Part shown: one piece after another, positions 14,907 to 18,212 of the stretch
Layout: the number at the start of each line of letters is the position of its first letter
Numbering within the stretch: position 1 is the stretch's first letter
Source of the DNA: an uncultured Actinomycetes bacterium
GTDB lineage: Bacteria; Actinomycetota; Acidimicrobiia; Acidimicrobiales; Ilumatobacteraceae
NCBI GenBank assembly: GCA_937927625.1
Contig: CALBSD010000015.1
Span: forward strand, 1 to 18,212
Length of the DNA stretch: 18,212 bases
Direction of reading: 5' to 3'
Notes under the pieces: generated by a model
Told to the model about the DNA's origin: nothing
Database searches by the model: none
Seen by the model: only the letters and a program-made list of their open reading frames with translations
Made by a program: the position numbers and the translations under genes

Positions 14907-16085
14907 GAGCGCGCGCAAGATGATGGCGTCGCCTTGTCCGCCACCGCCGCACAGTGCTGCTGCACCAACACCGCCGCCACGACGACGAAGTTCGTGAAGG
15001 ATGGTGAGTGCAAGACGGTTGCCGCTCATGCCGATGGGGTGACCCAAGGCAATTGCTCCACCGTTGACGTTTGTGATCTCGTCTGTGATGCCGAGCTCCT
15101 TCATCGATGCGATTCCGACTGCAGCGAATGCTTCGTTGAGTTCGAAAAGATCAACATCAGATGTCTTCATGCCTGCGCGATCAAGTGCACGCAAGATGGA
15201 GCGGCTTGGCTGGTGCAACAACGATGCGTTGTCTGGGCCAGCGACCATTCCGTAGGAAAGAACTTCGCCCAATGGCTTCACGCCGCGAGCTTCTGCTGCC
15301 TTCTTCGACATCATGACGACTGCTGAACCACCGTCAGAAATTTGTGATGCGTTTGCGGCAGTGATACTGCCGTTCTTGTCGAATGCTGGCTTCAAACCAC
15401 CGAGAGATTCCATGGTGGTGTCTGCACGAACACCTTCGTCAACGGTGACCATCTTTGGATCACCCTTGCGCTGAGGAACTGCAACAGGAATGATTTCGTC
15501 ATTGAAACGGCCAGCTTCGATAGCTGCAGCTGCACGAACGTTTGACTTCATTGCCAACTCGTCCTGCTGTTCACGGGTGATGCTGCCAGCGACGTAGTTG
15601 TCGGTGCCAAGACCCATGAGCACGTTGTCGAATGAACACCAGAGACCGTCGTTGACGATTGCGTCCTTCAACTCTGTGTTGCCGTAACGGAAACCGCCAC
15701 GTGCACCTGGCGCGAGGTATGGAGCATTGGTCATTGATTCCATGCCGCCTGCAACAACGATGTCTGCTTCGCCTGAAGCAATCATCTGGTCTGCCAAGTA
15801 GATGGAGTTAAGACCGGACAAGCACACCTTGTTCACGTTGATCGAAGGAATGTTCATCGGGATACCACCCTTGAACGCAGCCTGACGTGCGGGCACCTGA
15901 CCCTGACCTGCCATGAGCACCTGGCCCATGATCACGTGTTCGACTTCTTCTGGCTTCACGCCGGCACGCTCAAGAGCTGCCTTGATTGCGAAACCACCAA
16001 GGTCTGCTGCACTAAATGAGGAGAGTGCGCCACTCATCTTGCCGATGGGTGTACGGGCTCCTGCGACGATGTATGAACCGGCCAT
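14904..16085 (-). CDS. Acetyl-CoA C-acetyltransferase (thiolase II)
   Basis: The 393-residue enzyme most likely condenses two acetyl-CoA to acetoacetyl-CoA or cleaves it in reverse. The nucleophile is Cys88 in NVNKVCLSGLNS, with His349 (GGAIALGHPIGMSG) and Cys379 (AALCGGGGQGDA) completing the active site; NEAF is at 317-320. The residue after the nucleophile is Leu, where Gly or Ala is more usual. The N-terminus ATG at 16085 is set by a GGAGG Shine-Dalgarno 6 bases upstream and by the standard SYIVAGARTPIGKMSG opening. It diverges from ccr across a 90-base gap, and with ccr and the epimerase suggests the ethylmalonyl-CoA pathway. A predicted leader hairpin would mask its Shine-Dalgarno. Fatty-acid oxidation is an alternative role. 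Confidence 0.94.
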   Translation of the reverse strand: MAGSYIVAGARTPIGKMSGALSSFSAADLGGFAIKAALERAGVKPEEVEHVIMGQVLMAGQGQVPARQAAFKGGIPMNIPSINVNKVCLSGLNSIYLADQMIASGEADIVVAGGMESMTNAPYLAPGARGGFRYGNTELKDAIVNDGLWCSFDNVLMGLGTDNYVAGSITREQQDELAMKSNVRAAAAIEAGRFNDEIIPVAVPQRKGDPKMVTVDEGVRADTTMESLGGLKPAFDKNGSITAANASQISDGGSAVVMMSKKAAEARGVKPLGEVLSYGMVAGPDNASLLHQPSRSILRALDRAGMKTSDVDLFELNEAFAAVGIASMKELGITDEITNVNGGAIALGHPIGMSGNRLALTILHELRRRGGGVGAAALCGGGGQGDAIILRAL

Positions 16086-16088
16086 AAA

Positions 16089-16129
16089 TGCCTCCGAAAT
16101 ATCGGGCACCCGAAGTAGGTGCTGAGGCA
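16089..16129 (-). promoter_or_regulatory. Thiolase leader hairpin sequestering the Shine-Dalgarno
   Basis: On the minus strand TGCCTC (16129-16124) can pair with GAGGCA (16094-16089), which contains most of the GGAGG ribosome site, enclosing an inner stem GCACC/GGTGC (16122-16118 with 16110-16106) and a 7-base loop. An 11-base bulge lies on one side. A competing TCGGG-CA-CCCGA palindrome occupies 16102-16113. The two folds are mutually exclusive. Confidence 0.4.
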
Positions 16130-16162
16130 AATCAGGCTAGGAGATGAATCCTTCAAACTCGC

Positions 16163-16168
16163 TATCGT
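16163..16168 (+). promoter_or_regulatory. Candidate -10 box for leaderless ccr mRNA
   Basis: TATCGT ends 7 bases before the chosen ccr ATG at 16176; no -35 is apparent at 17-18 bases. AAGGG directly before the ATG is too close for an ordinary Shine-Dalgarno. Confidence 0.3.
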
Positions 16169-16175
16169 CAAGGGC

Positions 16176-17504
16176 ATGGAAAAGATCCTCCAAGCCATCC
16201 TGAATGGTGCATCGGGTGAAGAACTCGCGGCCATTCCATTGCCCACCACCTACCGCGCGGCCATGGTCCGCAAGGAAGACGAAAAGATGTGGGAAGGCGT
16301 TCCCAGTGCGGAGAAGGACCCTCGCAAGAGCATCCATATCGGTGAGGTTCCTTTGCCAGAGTTGGCTCCGGATGAAGTTGTGGTGGCTGTTATGGCTTCC
16401 AGCATCAACTTCAACACGGTCTGGAGCTCCATTTTCGAGCCCATCAGCACCTTCAGCGCTCTTTCCCGCCTTGGCCGCGAGAGCAGCTGGGCCAAGCGCC
16501 ACGACCTCGACTACCACATCATCGGTTCCGACGCTTCGGGTGTCGTCCTTCGTGTTGGTAGCGCCGTTCGTAACTGGAAGGTCGGGGACAAGATCACCGT
16601 CCATTGCAACCACGTCGACGACCAGGACCCTTCTTCACACAGCGACTCCATGATGGGCTCCAACCAGCGCATCTGGGGTTACGAGACAAACTTCGGTGGA
16701 CTCGCGGATCTCGCAGTGGTGAAGGCCAACCAGTTGATGCCAAAGCCTGCTCACCTCACATGGGAAGAGTCAGCTGTCAACGCATTGTGCAACTCCACCA
16801 GCTATCGCATGCTTGTGTCGAAGAACGGCGCGAACATGAAGCAGGGCGATGTCGTTCTCATCTGGGGCGCATCTGGCGGCATTGGTGCCTATGCAGTTCA
16901 GTACGTGTTGAACGGCGGCGGTATTCCAGTTGCTGTTGTTTCGTCTGAAGAAAAGGCAGCAATCCTTCGCGAGATGGGTTGTGAGCACATCATCAACCGC
17001 AAGACCGCGAACTACAAGTTCTGGAATGATGACAACACACACAACGAAAGTGAATGGCGTCGTTTGGGTGGAGACATTCGTGCACTTGTTGGCGAAGATC
17101 CGGACATCGTGTTCGAGCACCCAGGCCGCAGCACATTTGCTGCATCGATCTTCGTGGTGAAGAAGGGCGGCACCGTTGTTACGTGTGCAGCAACCAGTGG
17201 CTTCATGATGGAGTTCGACAACCGCTACTTTTGGATGCGTTTGAAGAAGCTTGTTGGTTCACACTTTGCGAACTACAAAGAGGCATACGAAGCAAACCGT
17301 CTCATTGAAAAGGGAATGATTCATCCTGTGATGTCGCAGGTGTTCACACTCGACAATGTTGGCGAAGCTTCGTACCAAGTGCACAGCAATCAGCATGAAG
17401 GAAAGTTGGGCATCTTGTGCTTGGCTCCTGAAGAAGGTCTTGGTGTTGACAACCACGAACTTCGTGCCAAGGTTGCAAACAAGCTCAACTGGTTCCGTCG
17501 CTAG
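16176..17504 (+). CDS. ccr: Crotonyl-CoA carboxylase/reductase
   Basis: The 442-residue enzyme of the MDR superfamily reduces crotonyl-CoA with NADPH while fixing CO2 to give ethylmalonyl-CoA. It opens with the CCR-type MEKILQAILNGASGEELAAI, then SSINFNTVWSSIFEP, DYHIIGSDASGVV, the nucleotide-binding LIWGASGGIGAYAVQY (228-243) and a long C-terminal half including FEHPGRSTF and GSHFANY. Residues matching the CO2-binding set of the Kitasatospora enzyme appear to be Asn80, Tyr169-Glu170 (WGYET) and His363, so carboxylation looks retained, with Tyr where I recall Phe. The ATG at 16176 fits the family start; the frame is open back to 16119. The epimerase follows after 24 bases. Codon choice shifts from C-ending to A-ending codons along the gene. 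Confidence 0.94.
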   Translation: MEKILQAILNGASGEELAAIPLPTTYRAAMVRKEDEKMWEGVPSAEKDPRKSIHIGEVPLPELAPDEVVVAVMASSINFNTVWSSIFEPISTFSALSRLGRESSWAKRHDLDYHIIGSDASGVVLRVGSAVRNWKVGDKITVHCNHVDDQDPSSHSDSMMGSNQRIWGYETNFGGLADLAVVKANQLMPKPAHLTWEESAVNALCNSTSYRMLVSKNGANMKQGDVVLIWGASGGIGAYAVQYVLNGGGIPVAVVSSEEKAAILREMGCEHIINRKTANYKFWNDDNTHNESEWRRLGGDIRALVGEDPDIVFEHPGRSTFAASIFVVKKGGTVVTCAATSGFMMEFDNRYFWMRLKKLVGSHFANYKEAYEANRLIEKGMIHPVMSQVFTLDNVGEASYQVHSNQHEGKLGILCLAPEEGLGVDNHELRAKVANKLNWFRR

Positions 17505-17528
17505 TACTTCTCGAAGAAAAGACACATC

Positions 17529-17930
17529 ATGTTGCTTACAGAAATCGATCACATTGCCATCGCAGTCCGCGACCTTGAAGCTGCAATTGAGTATTACCAA
17601 AAGGCTTTTGGCGCCACCGTTGATCACCGCGAAGTCGTGGAGTCTGACGGTGTTGAAGAAGCATTGTTGAAAGTTGCAGAGAGCTACATCCAGCTGCTCA
17701 CACCAACGAACCCAGACTCACCAGTGGCCAAGGCCATTGAGAAGCGCGGCGAAGGACTTCACCACATTGGCTACCGAGTCAATGATTGTGCAGAAGCTCT
17801 TGCAGCAATGATTGCTGCCGGTGCAACTCCTATCGACAAGGCACCTCGTCCTGGTTCACGTGGCACCACGGTTGCATTCATGCATCCAAAGGGCAGCTTC
17901 GGAACACTCATCGAGCTCGTTCAGGAATAA
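17529..17930 (+). CDS. mce: Methylmalonyl-CoA/ethylmalonyl-CoA epimerase
   Basis: The 133-residue VOC-fold protein interconverts the (R) and (S) forms of methylmalonyl-CoA, and in ethylmalonyl-CoA-pathway bacteria also ethylmalonyl-CoA. The duplicated beta-alpha-beta-beta-beta units start TEIDHIAIAVRDLEAAIEYY and GLHHIGYRVNDCAEALAAM. The metal ligands can be read as His8, Gln55 (YIQLL), His79 (or His78) and Glu129 (LIELVQE). Length is standard. The ATG lies 24 bases after ccr with only a weak purine-rich AAGAAAAG upstream, so the two genes are probably one transcript. Direct linkage to ccr suggests it acts on the ccr product as well as on the product of the pccB carboxylase. Confidence 0.94.
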   Translation: MLLTEIDHIAIAVRDLEAAIEYYQKAFGATVDHREVVESDGVEEALLKVAESYIQLLTPTNPDSPVAKAIEKRGEGLHHIGYRVNDCAEALAAMIAAGATPIDKAPRPGSRGTTVAFMHPKGSFGTLIELVQE

Positions 17931-17937
17931 TCCTCCT

Positions 17938-17955
17938 CATGCACTGAGGTGCATG
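17938..17955. terminator. Hairpin after mce (weak terminator or operator candidate)
   Basis: CATGCAC at 17938-17944 and GTGCATG at 17949-17955 form a perfect 7-base stem with a TGAG loop, 7 bases after the mce stop. No T-run follows, so intrinsic termination is doubtful. It could also regulate the gene starting at 17989. Confidence 0.3.
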
Positions 17956-17988
17956 GACAAATTGTGCGGATGCGGTTAAACACTCTGC

Positions 17989-18212
17989 ATGCGTGAACTT
18001 GTATGGGCTGTCATCGGGCTGCTGTCAGGGTGGCATGCATTGGTTGTTGCTCAACGTGATGTTGTGCGCCTTCGTTCAACAGGCGAAACCTTTGGTCACG
18101 GGAGTGCAACAGAGTTTTCTTTTCTCTCCTTTGTTGTGGCCGCAGTCAGCTCTGGTTTGTGGTGGTGTGCTGCGCAGAAGTTTGATCACGACATCACGGT
18201 GCTGAGTTACGG
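17989..18212 (+). CDS. N-terminus of a membrane protein, possibly a prepilin peptidase (runs off window)
   Basis: An ATG at 17989 opens a frame that stays open to the window edge (74 complete codons). The product begins MRELVWAVIGLLSGWHALVV, a membrane helix ending in AQRDVVRLR, then a polar loop, a second helix (EFSFLSFVVAAVSSGLWWCA, about 44-63) and KFDHDITVLSYG. A first helix with Gly ending in a basic residue, and a second helix followed by a short polar turn, resemble the start of A24-family prepilin peptidases lacking the cysteine domain; the catalytic Asp motifs would lie beyond the window, so this remains a guess. If right, it would complement the tad-like genes at the left end. Another frame from 17993 gives a protein-unlike sequence and is less likely. 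Confidence 0.45.
   Translation, partial: MRELVWAVIGLLSGWHALVVAQRDVVRLRSTGETFGHGSATEFSFLSFVVAAVSSGLWWCAAQKFDHDITVLSY

Noticed and set aside
17993..18205. 70-codon open frame starting at 17993
   Set aside because: Its Cys/Leu/Gly-rich product has no recognisable features, while the overlapping frame from 17989 gives a sensible membrane protein open to the window edge.

Overview
The window looks like chromosomal DNA from an actinobacterium, most probably a moderate-GC member of the Acidimicrobiia (Ilumatobacter-like). This rests on a pccB gene with an epsilon-type carboxylase subunit close by, a BTAD/SARP-type regulator beside a TadE-like pilin end, a CopC-CopD fusion with a Thr/Pro-rich tail, crotonyl-CoA carboxylase/reductase, and many start codons preceded by a TAnnnT box rather than a Shine-Dalgarno. 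The class-level placement is inference. Genes are packed tightly: no gene-free stretch exceeds about 100 bases.

Layout. 1-1420 (+): the end of a TadE-like pilus gene, then a membrane-anchored winged-helix/BTAD regulator, the edge of a Tad pilus locus. 1432-2609 (+): small heat-shock protein with its own promoter, then methionine sulfoxide reductase A. 2617-3244 (+): a compact ribbon-helix-helix/Doc toxin-antitoxin operon with a perfect operator palindrome on its promoter. 3241-4695 (-): DHA2-type MFS exporter. 4768-9128 (-): a tightly coupled five-gene operon read right to left: propionyl-CoA carboxylase beta subunit, RDD membrane protein, carboxylase epsilon subunit, metallophosphoesterase, family III CoA-transferase. 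9209-11068 (-): CopC-CopD fusion. 11164-13671 (+): dnaX and recR. 13674-14894 (-): CLC antiporter resembling the fluoride (CLC-F) clade. 14904-16085 (-): thiolase. 16176-17930 (+): crotonyl-CoA carboxylase/reductase and methylmalonyl/ethylmalonyl-CoA epimerase. 17989-end (+): N-terminus of a membrane protein, possibly a prepilin peptidase.

How the genes fit together. Thiolase, ccr, epimerase and pccB are parts of acetyl-CoA/propionyl-CoA assimilation (ethylmalonyl-CoA pathway, methylmalonyl-CoA route). The remaining enzymes (acetoacetyl-CoA reductase, crotonase, mutases, biotin carboxylase subunit) are not in the window, so a complete pathway is not shown here.

No clearly new multi-gene system is visible. 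The most useful leads are: (i) a strong within-gene switch in synonymous codon choice in dnaX and ccr; (ii) recurrent -10-like boxes 6-7 nt before start codons, suggesting leaderless transcripts; (iii) a hairpin that would hide the thiolase Shine-Dalgarno; (iv) a CopC domain without copper ligands; (v) a LysM-less membrane BTAD regulator; (vi) the RHH-Doc pairing.
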